64,000 nt of DNA, taken from assembly GCA_036785325.1 (NCBI GenBank), contig JAXIVH010000014.1, forward strand, positions 931,566 to 995,565, in the 5' to 3' direction. Below the pieces are notes generated by a model, which was not told where the DNA came from, ran no database searches, and saw only the letters and a program-made list of their open reading frames with translations. Positions 13,725-26,454 of the stretch are shown here, one piece after another. Made by a program: the position numbers and the translations under genes. The stretch's first letter is position 1. Each line of letters opens with the position of its first letter. The DNA comes from Urophycis tenuis. Its lineage: Eukaryota; Chordata; Actinopteri; Gadiformes; Phycidae.

Positions 13725-13918
13725 GGTCTAGTGTGCAGGCACTGCAAAACCGTATTGCATTTAGTTGATTCAGAATATTTTGGGGTTGTTGTTTGGGCGG
13801 GTCATGAGTCATACCACAGTCGTGGGAGCATCCACTCCAACAAGGAGGAGGAGGAGCAGGAAGAGTAGGAGGACACTGGTCATGTGTCCAAACGTGTAGT
13901 GGTCCATATGCTCAGTCA

Positions 13919-14310
<392 letters not shown>

Positions 14311-14492
14311 ACACAGCCGTCGTCCGGTGGGGGTGAGTCATTCATGCGGGTTCCCCCCGGCTGCATCAACCGGACTCTGTGGGTGCCGCATTGACTCCTC
14401 CCCCTCCCCCCCCCCCCCTCTCGGGGTCACGGTGAGTGCAGGTGTGTGTTTCCCTAACCCGGTCCAAACACGATGCCGCCGCCCCCCCGTAT

Positions 14493-14494
<2 letters not shown>

Positions 14495-14533
<39 letters not shown>

Positions 14534-14683
14534 GCTGGTGGTGGACCCCCACCCCCGCCCCCCCCACCGCCAGCCTGCTGCCAAGCGGGAGGGGCTGGCG
14601 GACTCAGGGCCGGAAGGGTGGGGTGGGGCGGGGGGGGCACAGTGGTCCCTGCGTAGGAGTGTGATCCAAAGTGTGTGTGTGTG

Positions 14684-14714
<31 letters not shown>

Positions 14715-14754
14715 GTGTGTATGTGTGTGTGTGTCTGTGTGTGTGTGTCTGTGT

Positions 14755-14847
<93 letters not shown>

Positions 14848-14884
14848 AGTGTGTGTGTCTGTGTGTGTCTGTGTGTGTGTGTGT

Positions 14885-14959
<75 letters not shown>
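14495..14959 (+). repeat. (AC)n tract and long (GT)n tract in opposite orientation
   Basis: A 36-bp CA run (14,495-14,530) is followed by about 290 bp of GT repeat (14,671-14,959) with regularly placed TCTG interruptions. The two tracts are inverted relative to each other and could pair as a large hairpin with a loop of about 140 bp. Confidence 0.9.
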
Positions 14960-14962
<3 letters not shown>

Positions 14963-16661
14963 GGGGGAGGGGGTAGTGGGGTAGGGAGAGAGATCAGCGA
15001 AACAAGGATTTTCCTTTTTGCCGTGGCGGCGGACATCACGGCAGACATAACGGAGACACATGGGTCGTTTTCTCCACAGTGCGCGACACAAACTTGTCCT
15101 GTTGGATTCACTGAAGTGTCACCGTGTGGTTGGGGGGGGGTGCGTGTGCCTGCATTGTGTGACAGTCCAGCATTCGGTTGAATGCACAACATCTATAAGG
15201 TACGGTATGAGACAACATAGTCGCCTACGGTCAGATGTTTGCAGATATTCTTTTATTTCCAAAGATTGAAAAAAAAAAGCCCAGGAATGCTTTTAAGTTG
15301 TCAGAATACTCAGCCGCAGGACATTTACTCTCAAAACTTTTTTGAACTGCAGTGTCACAACATTATGACCAAAATGAATGTCCTGGGTGAACGTGTAACA
15401 GAGATTTCTTGAGGCGAGGGGGAGAACTTGTTCTACGACCTGAAGACATAATACTCCGGTCCCTGTTGTGGCTGACTGCTGCTTATCCTAAAGTTGGGTT
15501 CAACCGAGACGCCCTCAAACAGGGGATTAGGGTGATATCGTATCAATGGTGCTTCCAAGACCTTTAACCTGGCACTATGGGCAACACAAAGACACGGACA
15601 AGGGTTATTGCTATGAATTAAACTTCCCAGGTCAACTGTTGATGAACAGAAGAGCTTAGCTTACACCAAAGCCAACACCACATTGTATTAATATTCATCA
15701 TGCCCTATTAAAAAAAGAGACACGGTTGCCCCCTTGTGGTGAAAGTGAGATTCTGCATGAGAGAGAGAGAAACAGACTGTACATATAGTGTATATAAAAC
15801 AAGAAATGTGTAATTAGCCATGAGTAGATGTACAAGTAGTAGAGGCTCATAGGGCCTAATAGGACCCGAATTATCTAATTAATTAGCACACGTCATGCAA
15901 TGATGGCTGTGATAATTTTGTAGCTGTTGCTGAACTCTACTAGTTCAGTAAATTACCCTGCCCTCCAGTATTCACTTTCAGGTAGCATGCACATATAATG
16001 ACACACAACACACTTGGAGCGGGTGTAAACTCGACCAAGCACAGGACATTTTGCTTACCGTGTCACACAATATACAAAGTATGATGATATAGGGAATGGT
16101 GATGCTTGCATAGACCTATGCAGCTAAACCTTAGACACATACATGACCGAATCAAACAGAAACCACCAAGCAACTCTATCACTATCCCTCACTTTCTCTG
16201 GGTCTCTCTCGCTCTCTTTCTCTGTCTCTCTCCTTCTCGGTCTTAGCGATGATTGGACTTTGTAACACGGCAAAGTTGTTTCAGCAAACTGGGACGTAGG
16301 CTGACATTTGTGGATCTTACCTGCTCATCTTCTCATCATCCACCCTACCTCCCTATCAAGTAATGTCATCTCTTAAAGGGATTGTTTAAAGGAAAGGTGC
16401 AGGCTAAGGCGTTGACATTGGAGAGGGGAAGGAGACATCGGAGAGCAGAAGGAGAAGAAGTCAAATATTATTTAGTAAAGACTTCAATGTGTTTCAGCGT
16501 GTAATATTCCTTTAAGGTAGTGTTAACGCAAAGTCAAAGGAAATGTGTGTCAAGTTCTATGCTCATCTTTGGGAGCTTCAGAGCGGAAAGGTTACTTAAA
16601 TAATAAACTATAATAAGCCATTTAAATCCATCTAGTTGTTTATATACACCATTAAGGGAAT

Positions 16662-16703
16662 GAGACTGGCATTCTCCCATACGACTGGGAGAATCCCAGT
16701 CTC
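16662..16703. repeat. 18-bp inverted repeat
   Basis: Bases 16,662-16,679 and 16,686-16,703 are reverse complements with one mismatch (GAGACTGG and CCAGTCTC at the outer ends), separated by 6 bp. It is a short hairpin of unknown origin. Confidence 0.8.
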
Positions 16704-17383
16704 TTTTGTTACGATACAAACTATACTTCATATACGTTACAAACATCCTATACATCAATGCAACCTTCCCATACTAAAGTCATAACATGTACTACAACAC
16801 ACACACACAGCCTCACTCCTGTTTGGCACGAGCACACAGCCGTTAACTAAACGGGGGCTGGCAAAAATGAGTCAGTGTTTTCATTTCTAAATGGAGCTTT
16901 GACTTATTTGTGAGACAGGGCTGACAACACAATTACACAATGTAACGGTGTAAACCGCGGTGCAACACAGCGGTGCAACACAGCGGTGTGTAAGAAGCTC
17001 TGCCGCTCGTTCTTCAAAAGGCACGGGGATGATCCCCCGCATAATTATCATCCAAAAAAAAAGATCAATGGCAACGGTCGTGGTAAAAAAAAAAAAAAAC
17101 AACCCAAAAAAAACAAGCACGTCCCTTGTGCTATTCAAGAGGTTGATTTCAAGCACAAAGCCTGCGCGCTGCTTCCCACCTGACCAGATGGGACTCTGCT
17201 TACACCTGCAGTTTCCTTGGCTGCTCGGCGATAGAAGCGGCGCGGCAGATAAGGCTCTGAAAGCCCGGCAGCCCGGCGACGAACCACAAAAGGGGGGACC
17301 GTGGCGCCGAGGATATGGAAGCAAAGGGGGGACTCACAAATAAATACCCGGGGCGCGCGCCAGACAAGGAGATAGAGCCGTAC

Positions 17384-17901
17384 CTGGGATTTGAGGGCAG
17401 CGTATGCATCGGTGCCGGGTTCCACGTTCCGGAAGGAGGTGAGGTAGTCGTAGCTGATGACGGCGGTCTGCAGAGAGGGCAGGGTGACGGCTTGTTACTG
17501 AAGCTGTGACTCGGTGAAATACCGAAATAAAGATGAAGCATTCTGAACCCCGAGGGCAAATCCTGTACCCGCTTGTACTTTGGGACCAAAAAAAAAAAAG
17601 TGTTTGTGATGATGATGATGATTATGTTCTCTTGTCTCTGTCAAATGCATAGGAATACTGTACGGGGCAACGATGTACAACCCAAGCCAACAGGCCTACT
17701 TGTTTTGTGTGTAACACTTACGCAGATACATGGGTTTAGTGCATGTGTTGTTTGAGGCTTCCAACTCACTGTGGCGGCTGCACGGCCAAAACGGACGATG
17801 CTGAGGTCGTTTGGGTCCAGCTGCTTGCTGTACAGGTAAACCCCAGATGTGGCAAACACTGCAGTGGCCACGGAGGACACCCTCAACAGCCTGCCCGCCA
17901 T
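17384..17901 (-). CDS. adck1: ADCK1 (aarF-domain kinase 1), first two coding exons only
   Basis: ADCK1 belongs to the UbiB/ADCK atypical kinase family and is mitochondrial in animals. Two exons are visible. Exon 1 is 17,901-17,770 (44 codons, starting MAGRLLRVSS, donor GTGAGT). Exon 2 is 17,467-17,384 (28 codons, acceptor CTGCAG, donor GTACGG). They join in phase 0. The residues GVYLYSK-LDPNDLSIVRFGRA followed by TAVISYDYLTS match the N-terminus of vertebrate ADCK1. The first 25 residues form the expected hydrophobic mitochondrial targeting or membrane segment. The start was chosen because it gives the family N-terminus. The UbiB kinase core, including its KxGQ motif, is not seen in the window and presumably lies beyond base 1 on this strand. 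Confidence 0.88.
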
Positions 17902-20267
17902 CAGAGGCACTGTGCATGGAGGAGGGAGATAACATGTCAGGTGACAGAGCTTACAACCCACAGAACCGTGAGAGCAATGGATGAATGGTGATTCTTTGTG
18001 GATTAATGTCAAACGCACAAGCTACATTTAACGTGAGATTTGGTGTCCAATAAGTAAATTGTCACAGTTCTTTTTTTTTTTTTTTTTAATCTCAGCTGTA
18101 TCTAACGTGTAACTATGCATATATGGCCACATAATCGAATTGACCCTTTGAAATGCCACTGTGGCACATCCAATGACAAGTGTTTTGTAACATGCTCGGG
18201 TCATCCTTTGTATCGAAATGGCTTCGGCTTCACAAAAATCCACGTGTGTCATGTATGAGCAATTTCCTATCAATGAAGCTTGAAGTGATCAATCACTTCA
18301 CTAACTCCTGGACAGAAAGTTGTTCGTAGATGACAGAGGTGGATTTTTGTGAAACCAAAGGCCCCCTTTCGATACAGAGAAGATGGCCCAATAAGCCGCC
18401 CCTACAGGTGAAGTATCGTTGAGTTTTGTCACCATTAAATACAAGCAGTTAAGTTATGTGTTCATGTATAGGGCTCTCCATTGAAAGAATTGCGAGTGAG
18501 AGCTCGCAGTAATTCGAACATCTTCTTAGTAGCTTGCGCGGCTTACATGCACGTATTGGCCAAAAGTATAGCTCAAAAAACAAATATTTCGTGTAGCCGA
18601 GATAACACTATGACATAAACATGAAATGGCATCAAGGATGTGTATGCTACCTTGTCAAAGCCCTATGTTCCACACGTTATGTCACCGGTTTCTTTTCGAC
18701 CTCTCAACCTGTTCCGTGTTTACGTTTCAGGCATCGTCAGAGAGCGTAAGACATAGACAAGTATACATAGATGCCACATTCAGTAGGATCGCACGTCAAC
18801 ATCGCCGCCATATTGGAGAGGCAGAGGATGTCCTGTAAAGTCAAAACAGTAAACTGTAGCGCTGCGATTTGTCTGGATATAAAGCACTACAACGTTTTCC
18901 ATTCTTAATTGACTACACTGAGTCGTTTCTTTCAGGATAACACTCACGTGTTGCAACACATTATATAAAATATATTATATAAATACTATCTATATATACA
19001 TATATAGTACTTTGACATTAATTAAAAAAAATATATAATTCAATTTGGTTGACAAATGTGAACCTTGTTGTGCTTTTTATCCCGAAAGACCGCAGCTCCC
19101 CCGTTTACTTGTAGTGTACAGGCCGGTCTAGCCTTTCAAATATGGCTGCGACGTAGACGTATCGCATCAATGGGACCTCAGCCGTCAATGCGCCTTCTAT
19201 GTATGCATGTCTATGGAGTGATTCACCGGTTTTGTATTGAATGAAATTGATTTAGATTTAGAACATTTGTATTCAACGTTCTAATTTAATTGGTACATTT
19301 GAAATGTTTCTGTTATTTCATTAAATTTTAGTAAAAGAATAAGTGTAATGTGTTATTAAATTGTTAAAAACTGGATGACGTATAATATGCGCGTCACACG
19401 TAACCACCAGCTGATCAGCAAAACCAACGAGACCTCTAGCAACCCCTATTAGTTTCATGTGGTTTACATAAATATACGGATCCTTTCATAATTAACATAC
19501 ATAGAATACTAAATGCCAATCGTTATGCATGCCTCTTTTTCATAACAGCAGTGAGCCAGTTATGTCAGCTTTTCACAAGGCTGCGGTGTATCCTCTTTTA
19601 TAAAACATCCAAACATATTAATGTTGTCATTTATAAGCCAATCACGGGCAGGAGCGGACATTGACAATCAGTGGTAGCCTTGTGAGCCCATCCTAATATT
19701 GTTCTGCAGAGAAACAGAACGTGAACTCGCAAGATGGGGAACGTTTCAACAGGCTACATCAATGGGGCCACCTTAACTCATTTGTCATGGACATTTTACA
19801 AACACAAATTTGAAAAGCCATGTTCATGAGGATGGATAACCTAGTATTGAGGTCCTCACCAATTTCCAAGATGAATGGAAACTCTTTCATGAGGTAGCAA
19901 TGCATCAACCAAAACCATACATTCAGCAATACACAGTGGGAAATGAGTAGTAATAATGGCATGTGTATTCTTTAAACGTTTTCTTTTTATTCTCCAACAA
20001 TATCTCTTTCAGATATACCTTCAAGCATTTGCGTTAGTAAACAAATCAATGGAATGGAGAGAATATTCCCTAAACATTGCCTGTAAAAAATGAAATGCAA
20101 TACATGTTCCTTATATTTATGTATAACTTCCCAATAAATATTTAATTGTGGTGAAACAGTTCTGTGGGTACTGTGAACACAATTTTAACTACTAGGTTGA
20201 AAAACATATTTGTTGTATTGGCAAGATGACATGGAAACCAAAATAAAAAGCAACAAATATACATTGT
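17902..20267. other. ADCK1-SLIRP intergenic region
   Basis: No gene is seen between the ADCK1 start and the SLIRP stop. The region is AT-rich, with a TA-rich tract near 18,960-19,035 and an inverted-repeat element at 18,211-18,374. In human, SNW1 lies between SLIRP and ADCK1. No SNW1 exon was recognised here. Confidence 0.6.
18211..18374. mobile_element. Short inverted-repeat element (possible MITE)
   Basis: Arms of about 33 bp at 18,211-18,243 and 18,339-18,374 are imperfect reverse complements. They share TATCGAAA at the outer ends and TTCACAAAAATCCAC at the inner ends, around 95 bp of interior. Size and symmetry fit a small non-autonomous DNA transposon, but no clear target-site duplication was seen. 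Confidence 0.55.
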
Positions 20268-21340
20268 TTACAGAGGTGTAGATTCTTCAGACCCATTTGT
20301 CCCTGACCCAGCAAATGGCCGTCTGTTCTTCTGGACTTGAAGCTGAAAAGGGAGAGGTAAAACCAGGTCATCACATTCACTTTAGAATACCTCCTTGAAC
20401 ACCACACTACATTTGAAAAGAGTGTGCTTATGTTATAACACATGGTCATCTGCAGACTGTACTTAGAATTAGAAACTGGTTCTAAACGTCGATGAAGAAA
20501 AACATTCAAGATTTTGTTGGGCATGTCTGCTTGTATTTCTTACTTTCTATTATGGGATTTTTATCCTTATCTCCAAGCGATGACATAAATAGTCCAGCTC
20601 CAAGGGTAGCTAGAGGTGTCTTAATCATCTCACGAACAAATGTAATCTAAAGTCGAACAAACGAAGAGCCCATTCACCTTTGCCCCCTCTAACACATGTG
20701 AGTCCTGCTGCAGTGCGTTGATCAAACCATCCTCTGCTGTAAAACCAACCCAGCAGAACCCTTTGTGGAAGCCGGTCTCCCTGTTCTGGAAGGGATAGAA
20801 GATATACATCATATTAAACAAAATACTTGATCTCTCACTCTCACACATCTCTCTCACACACGCACGCACACGTACATACGCACACGCACACACCTACTTA
20901 CAAAAGGAACCAGGCATTTCTTCACTTGACCAAACTGTCCAAAATATTCCCGCAACTCCTCTGTGAAAGAAAGGGTCTGGATAAGGAATCGGCAAGAGAT
21001 GGCACACCCATAACTATCTTCTAATATCAAAATGTAACACCCAATGAAGCAATTTGAACATATTTTAGTTCTCTGAAACAAATATCCCAACAAGCTATGA
21101 GAGTGACAGTCAAGCATGTATATTAAGACTTCTAGACGTACACGAAGTGTCACCCCTTAGCGCTAGCCCTCGTTTCAGCAGCAGCGAAAACCAAGTGGTC
21201 TATGAAGCATACAACCCGACGTACAGTTACCCTATGCGCATTTATACATACATATACAATCATTACGTTTACTTACTTGCGGCAAGAGTCCATGGTACTT
21301 TGGACACAAAGACCTCGAACACCTTCGAAGACGATGCCAT
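20268..21340 (-). CDS. slirp: SLIRP, SRA stem-loop-interacting RNA-binding protein (complete)
   Basis: SLIRP is a small RRM protein that binds LRPPRC in mitochondria and stabilises mitochondrial mRNAs. Four coding exons were placed by splice sites and phase: 21,340-21,277, 20,960-20,902, 20,785-20,678 and 20,342-20,268. Together they encode 101 residues, close to the human length of 109. One RRM fills most of the protein. The RNP2-like strand is VFVSKVPW near residue 10, and the RNP1-like strand is KGFCWVGF at about residues 49-56, matching RGLGWVQF in human SLIRP. The conserved run EDGLINALQQDSHVLEGAK follows. Residues 1-20 are basic and hydrophobic, fitting a mitochondrial leader. The gene is divergent from ALKBH1, as in human. 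A possible polyadenylation signal on this strand lies near 19,990. Confidence 0.93.
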
Positions 21341-21559
21341 GTTTCGTCCTTGACGTAGTAGTGGACAACCTTTGACGTTGTCACGTGACACGGAGGGCCT
21401 TAACTTGAATATACTATATATTTACGATACATTATATTTTCAGGAGTAATACATTCACGATGTCAAAATGGTGTTTAGACCATTTTCATTAACCTTGATT
21501 CATGAAAAAAAATGCGATTTAGATTTGGTATTATCCTAAGTTGAAAGGTCACTCTAGTC
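21341..21559. promoter_or_regulatory. Probable bidirectional SLIRP/ALKBH1 promoter
   Basis: The two start codons are 219 bp apart and point away from each other. The interval holds a palindromic E-box CACGTG at 21,382-21,387 and two TGACGT CRE-like half-sites near 21,352 and 21,374, clustered toward SLIRP. There is no clear TATA box. A shared promoter is inferred from spacing and from the same head-to-head arrangement in mammals. Confidence 0.65.
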
Positions 21560-24500
21560 ATGGCCAAGATGGCAGCCTCCATGGTCGAGCATGGAGAAGA
21601 CGCGTTCAGAACACTATTTAAGTTTTATAGGCGAAAACATCCTCCGCCGGATTTGAGCAATGTCGTTGACTTTTCCAAAGGGATTGTCGGTGACAAGGTA
21701 AAAGAGAATATTCAACAAAGAAGACGTTTTAAAGTAGGCTATTATCATTTCCTTTACAATAAGGGAATGTTTGCATATTTTCAACCAGTACATTCATTGT
21801 AATTCAGAACGTTTCCAACGTAATATATAGCCTACACATATTCACGATCTTCATTTTCAACGTGGCAGAGAAAATAGACTGAACATGTGTCATATTAGAT
21901 CGTCAGTTAATCTGTAGATTTGTAGGCCTATCTGACTGGTAGCAACATAGAAGCTTGTTATTGTGTTGCCAAATGGCCTCTTCGGCTTCTCAAGTTTTCA
22001 AGCAAGATGTAATATTCACCTGATGATAGTCCGCAGTTGTTGACAGCTTGTTGAATCAATGCGGAGAATTTTTTTTTTTCTTTTTCTTTGAGTGTTTATC
22101 TGAATCTGTTCTGATTGACAGGTGTTGTCAACTAATCTAGAACTTGATGCAGTGAGTGATGACGAGGCCAGCAGAGTGGGTCTCCGACCGGTGAGGGACT
22201 GGAGAGCCTTTGGGTTGCGTGGCTATCCAGGTAAGGGTATGAAGAAGATGACACACAATATTTGTGGGGAAAAAAATATTGTGACCACTAAGTAACTGCA
22301 ACTATGAAATGAGGTTAATAGTGCAGAACACAAAAATGGCTAAAAAAGAAATACATCCTATTTGCACATCTATTTTGCACAACTTACAACTGCACATCTA
22401 TGTATTGTTATGTCTATTTTTATTGTTATATCTACACCTCAGTAAGACTCTGGTACCAATTGCACTATTCATCTATTCATCTACCAATTGCACTGTCCAT
22501 CTCAATGATAACTACTATGTATGTATATAGGTTCTCACTTTTTTCACCTGATCTGACTTTAAGAGCTCGCATATAATTTAATCTTGTTTAGGTAAATCTA
22601 TTTATTGTTTATCGTCTATAGTCAGGTTTTTATTGCACTCATTTATCCCCTTGTACTGCTGCTGGTCACTTTGAATTTCTCCTAAGGGGGATTAATAAAG
22701 GAATATGTTATCTAATCTTATACATTCATACATTCTATAAACTATCTAATTTTCAATGAAAAGGTAGCAGAGTGGGGATTATCACAAAATATTAAACACA
22801 AGGTTATTCCTGCATGGAGTATACTTTTCTTCTTCACTAGGCTATTTTAAATGCTAAAGGTTGTAATGTTGTGAAGCAGTGCTAGCATTCAACACAGCAA
22901 CACAGCGGCATGTTGTCGTCCTCCTGTCTTCCAGGGTTCATCTTCATAGCCAACCCTTTCCTCCAGGGCGCCCAGCCATTCTGGCTGCGGCAGTGTCTGA
23001 AGACCTACCCCCAGAAGCCCAACGTGTGTAACCTGGACATGCACATGTCCCCCGTGGACACAGAGGACATTTGGGGCAAGAGTGCTGACGTTCTCAGGTG
23101 ACCCGATGCTTGAGGACACATCCACGCAGGCAGGCACACGCACGCAGGCACACACACGGTCCTTTCATCAGAATCCGAAAGGGCCTTTGTTTGCAGAAGA
23201 AGGGTGAAAGTCTCGGAGGTTTTCAGAATGTGAGGCCAAAGAACGGGCATTAGAGAGAGCCGAGATGTAAAACAAATGATGTGAATATCTCATTCTTGTG
23301 GAAAGGAACAATTTTGATGTCATAAAGTGATAAGCAAATAATTTCCCAATATGTTTTGTGTGGCTTAAAAACCTGGAATATATAAAGCAACATACATACC
23401 TGCTAAGATAACCATGCATATCAAAAACACAGGAAGAATGCTGAAGCCCGCTGACATTAAGCTCTCCAAAGGAAGGCCCAGTGTCTACTCACACATTGAA
23501 GGCCCAGTGTCTACTTACACTTTGAAGGCCCAGTGTCTACTTACACTTTGAAGGCCAAGTGTCTACTTACACTTTGAAGGCCCAGTGTCTACTTACACTT
23601 TGAAGGCCCAGTGTCTACTCACACATTGAAGGCCTAGTGTCTACTCACACATTGAAGGCCCAGTGTCCACTCACACATTGAAGGCCCAGTGTCTACTTAC
23701 ACATTGAAGGCCCAGTGCCTACTTACACATTGAAGGCCCAGTGTCTACTTACACATTGAAGGCCCAGTGTCCACTCACACATTGAAGGCCCAGTGTCCAC
23801 TCACACATTGAAGGCCCAGTGTCTACTTACACATTGAAGGCCCAGTGTCTACTTACACATTGAAGGCCCAGTGTCTACTTACACATTGAAGGCCCAGTGT
23901 CTACTCACACCTTGAAGGCCCAGTGTCTACTCACACATTGAAGGCCCAGTGTCTACTCACACTTTGAAGGCCCAGTGTCTACTTACACTTTGAAGGCCCA
24001 GTGTCTACTCGCACATTGAAGGCCCAGTGTCTACTTACACTTTGAAGGCCCAGTGTCTACTTACACATTGAAGGCCCAGTGTCTACTTACACATTGAAGG
24101 CCCAGTGTCTACTCACACTTTGAAGGCCCAGTGTCTACTCACACTTTGAAGGCCTAGTGTCTACTTACACATTGAAGGCCCAGTGTCCACTCACACATTG
24201 AAGGCCTAGTGTCTACTTACACTTTGAAGGCCCAGTGTCTACTCACACATTGAAGGCCCAGTGTAGGTAGTTGGTACAAACTAGATGTAGGCCAACACTT
24301 TTGTCTTCGGGTGCATTTCCTCGAGTGCACCTGACGATATCATATTCCATGGAATTAAGTGAAATGCTTTAAAATGGGGGAAAGGTGAGTCGCGCTGCCA
24401 TCTGACATTTTCTTGATGGGGGGGAACAGGAGTGCCCCCCACCGCAGGAAGGAACCAAAGACCCTTCTGGAGAAGCTGCGCTGGGTGACCCTGGGCTACC

Positions 24501-26321
24501 ATTACAACTGGAACACAAAGGTTTTCATCTCTTGTTATTTTCTTTCACTCTGCATTGTGAGCCCCTTCCACGAGTTAGTTTACTGTCTATATTATATATG
24601 TATATCTTTCTAAATGGTTTTTATTTTTATGTATATACACACACAAAAAAAGTATATACACACACACACACACACATACACACAAACACACACACACACG
24701 TATATGTATATGTGTGTGTGTATATACTTTTTATATGCATCTACATCTGTATATAGTAGTTAATGTAGTAGTTAATGTTTATGTTTAGCTCATTGTCTTG
24801 TTTGAGCTGTATGTCTAGTCCGTGTCTGTACATTGAGAGCATGGAAAAACCAGAGTCAAATTCCTTGTATGTTTGTGAACATACTTGGCGAATAAAGCTG
24901 ATTCTGATGTTATTATCAATATTTTTTTAAAGTAATTTAAAATACAAACATTATTATTATTATTATTATCATTATTACAAAGTTAATCATCACAAACCTG
25001 TTTGTGTGTCTTTCAATGTTTGTTTTTTTGTTTCCTTCCCCCTAGACATACTCGCCCGACCACTACACCCCCTTCCCAGCGGACCTCCGCTCCCTGTCCG
25101 GCCTCATCGCGGCCGGCGTGGGCTTCCCGGGCTTCCACGCCGAGGCGGGAATCCTCAACTACTACCGCTCGGACTCGTCGCTCGGCATCCACGTGGACGA
25201 GTCGGAGCTGGACCACACGCGGCCGCTGCTGTCCTTCTGGTGAGCGAGGGCCACGGGGGGCAACGCCCGGCTCTCCTTTCTTAGATGGTGGTTGAGAGGT
25301 CCCTCGTTTGGACCCTAATGAAGAAAGCCATTCCCCGGTCCAATGACTTTAGATGGTACGACTTCTCCACAGTCCCCCCTACATGTAAAGAGTTTGTATA
25401 CCAACACGGGTCTGAAGCAGAATTATTTGGCACTAGATAGTAACAGAGCGTGAGTGTGTTCATTGGCACTTTCCCTCTAGGTCATCGTTTATTTTAATTG
25501 ATTAGATTATTTTCAGGTGCTACAGGTAAAATTCAAGAGCCATTGTTCGAGCATAACTTGTTAGAAAAAGGCATAGTCATCCGTCAGCTCTTAGTGAGTT
25601 AAATGCCCGGCTCTGGATGTCCATTTCGGTTTTACATCACCTGCCTCTTCATGAGCAAATTGAATTTAAGACCACTGCCAGTTAATTTATGACCAATCAA
25701 GGCTTGCCCAGTGATTGGTTCAGGGAGTCATTTGTTGCCTGTCAATCACAGGTGCGTGAAATGCAACACTTTTTCAATGGTGGAGGAATGGGGGGGGGGA
25801 CACGTTTGTTCCTGCTCTCTCTTCACAACTCTTTCATTTCCGACCGCAGCTTCGGCCAGCCGGCCATCTTCCTCCTGGGCGGCACCCGGAGGGAAGACTC
25901 GCCCACCGCCATGTACATGCACAGCGGCGACGTCATGGTCATGTCGGGCCAGAGCCGCCTCCTCTACCACGCCGTGCCGCGCATCCTGCCGGACCCCGCG
26001 CCCAGCGGTCCCGGGACGACGACACAGAGCGCGGCGCGGCTGTCGCTCCAGCGGGGGGGGAGCGGCGGCTGCTCCGGCGAGGAGGTGAGCCAGGAGGTGA
26101 GCGAGGAGGACTGGGCGGTGTGCTCCCGGTACATCCAGAGCTCCAGGGTCAACATGACGGTGCGCCAGGTGCTGGGACCCGGGCAGAGCTTTCCGGACGC
26201 GGACGCGGGCGCCGGGAGGGGCTCGGACGCGGGGCCAGCGGGCGGGCGGGGAGACGGGGGCGAGGGCGGGCAGAAGCGGAGACGGCGTGACTCCGGCGAG
26301 GGGGAGGCGGAGGACACGTGA
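21560..26321 (+). CDS. alkbh1: ALKBH1, AlkB-homologue dioxygenase (complete, six exons)
   Basis: ALKBH1 is a Fe(II)/2-oxoglutarate dioxygenase that acts on tRNA (m1A removal, m5C34 oxidation in mitochondria) and possibly on DNA. Exons are 21,560-21,697, 22,122-22,230, 22,935-23,097, 24,430-24,520, 25,046-25,239 and 25,850-26,321. All phases agree and give 388 residues (389 in human). The iron ligands are visible: H216 and D218 in GIHVDESELDH and H272 in LLYHAVPR, with the same 56-residue spacing as human H231/H287. The 2-oxoglutarate arginines are R331 and R337 in RVNMTVRQ. The exon 5/6 junction encodes LSFCFGQ where human has LSFSFGQ. The C-terminus is extended, Gly/Glu-rich and contains KRRRR, a possible nuclear signal. 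Intron 3 carries a long minisatellite. Confidence 0.95.
22335..22715 (+). mobile_element. 3' end of a fish LINE-type retroelement (copy 2), in ALKBH1 intron 2
   Basis: It has the same block order as 13,141-13,474: TGCAC-rich start, CTACACCTCAGTAAGACTC, ATGTATGTATATAGGTT, GGTAAATCTATTTATTG and an end at GGGGGATTAATAAAGGAAT. It is in sense orientation relative to ALKBH1. It contains a short internal duplication of the CACCAATTGCACT block not seen in copy 1. Confidence 0.65.
23469..24262 (+). repeat. 26-bp minisatellite, about 30 copies, in ALKBH1 intron 3
   Basis: A 26-bp unit containing GAAGGCCCAGTGTCTACTTA and CACATT is repeated head to tail about 30 times with no spacers. Variant positions recur in different combinations: TTACAC or TCACAC, ACATT or ACTTT, GTGTCT or GTGTCC, and GGCCC or GGCCT. 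This suggests unequal exchange or conversion within the array. The unit length is not a multiple of three and the array lies in an intron. Confidence 0.95.
24636..24735. repeat. (AC)n flanked by inverted GTATATAC blocks
   Basis: GTATATACACAC at the left is mirrored by GTGTGTGTATATAC at the right (about 24,650-24,727), with CA repeat between. The arrangement can fold back on itself within ALKBH1 intron 4. Confidence 0.8.
24785..24908 (+). mobile_element. LINE 3' tail in ALKBH1 intron 4
   Basis: The motif AAATTCCTTGTATG, then GAACATACTTGG and the end AATAAAGCTGATTCTGAT, is a widespread fish LINE 3' terminus. A related segment in the opposite orientation lies at 46,258-46,330. Only the tail remains. 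Confidence 0.6.
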
Positions 26322-26448
26322 ACGACGCGACGGACTCGCGTACCGTGCATATGTATATGGAATGTATATATACGAAGAAATGAGCACAGAAGGACATTTG
26401 TGTTATTTAATGTAACCAAGAGAAAAGTTTTTTTTTTTTTTTTTGTAT

Positions 26449-26454
26449 AATAAA
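26449..26454 (+). terminator. ALKBH1 polyadenylation signal
   Basis: AATAAA lies 128 bp after the ALKBH1 stop codon, following a T-rich run. Position and hexamer are canonical. Actual cleavage is not shown. Confidence 0.7.

Noticed and set aside
23469..24262. Regular direct repeats resembling a CRISPR array
   Set aside because: The units abut with no spacers, the period is 26 bp throughout, and the setting is an intron of a vertebrate gene.
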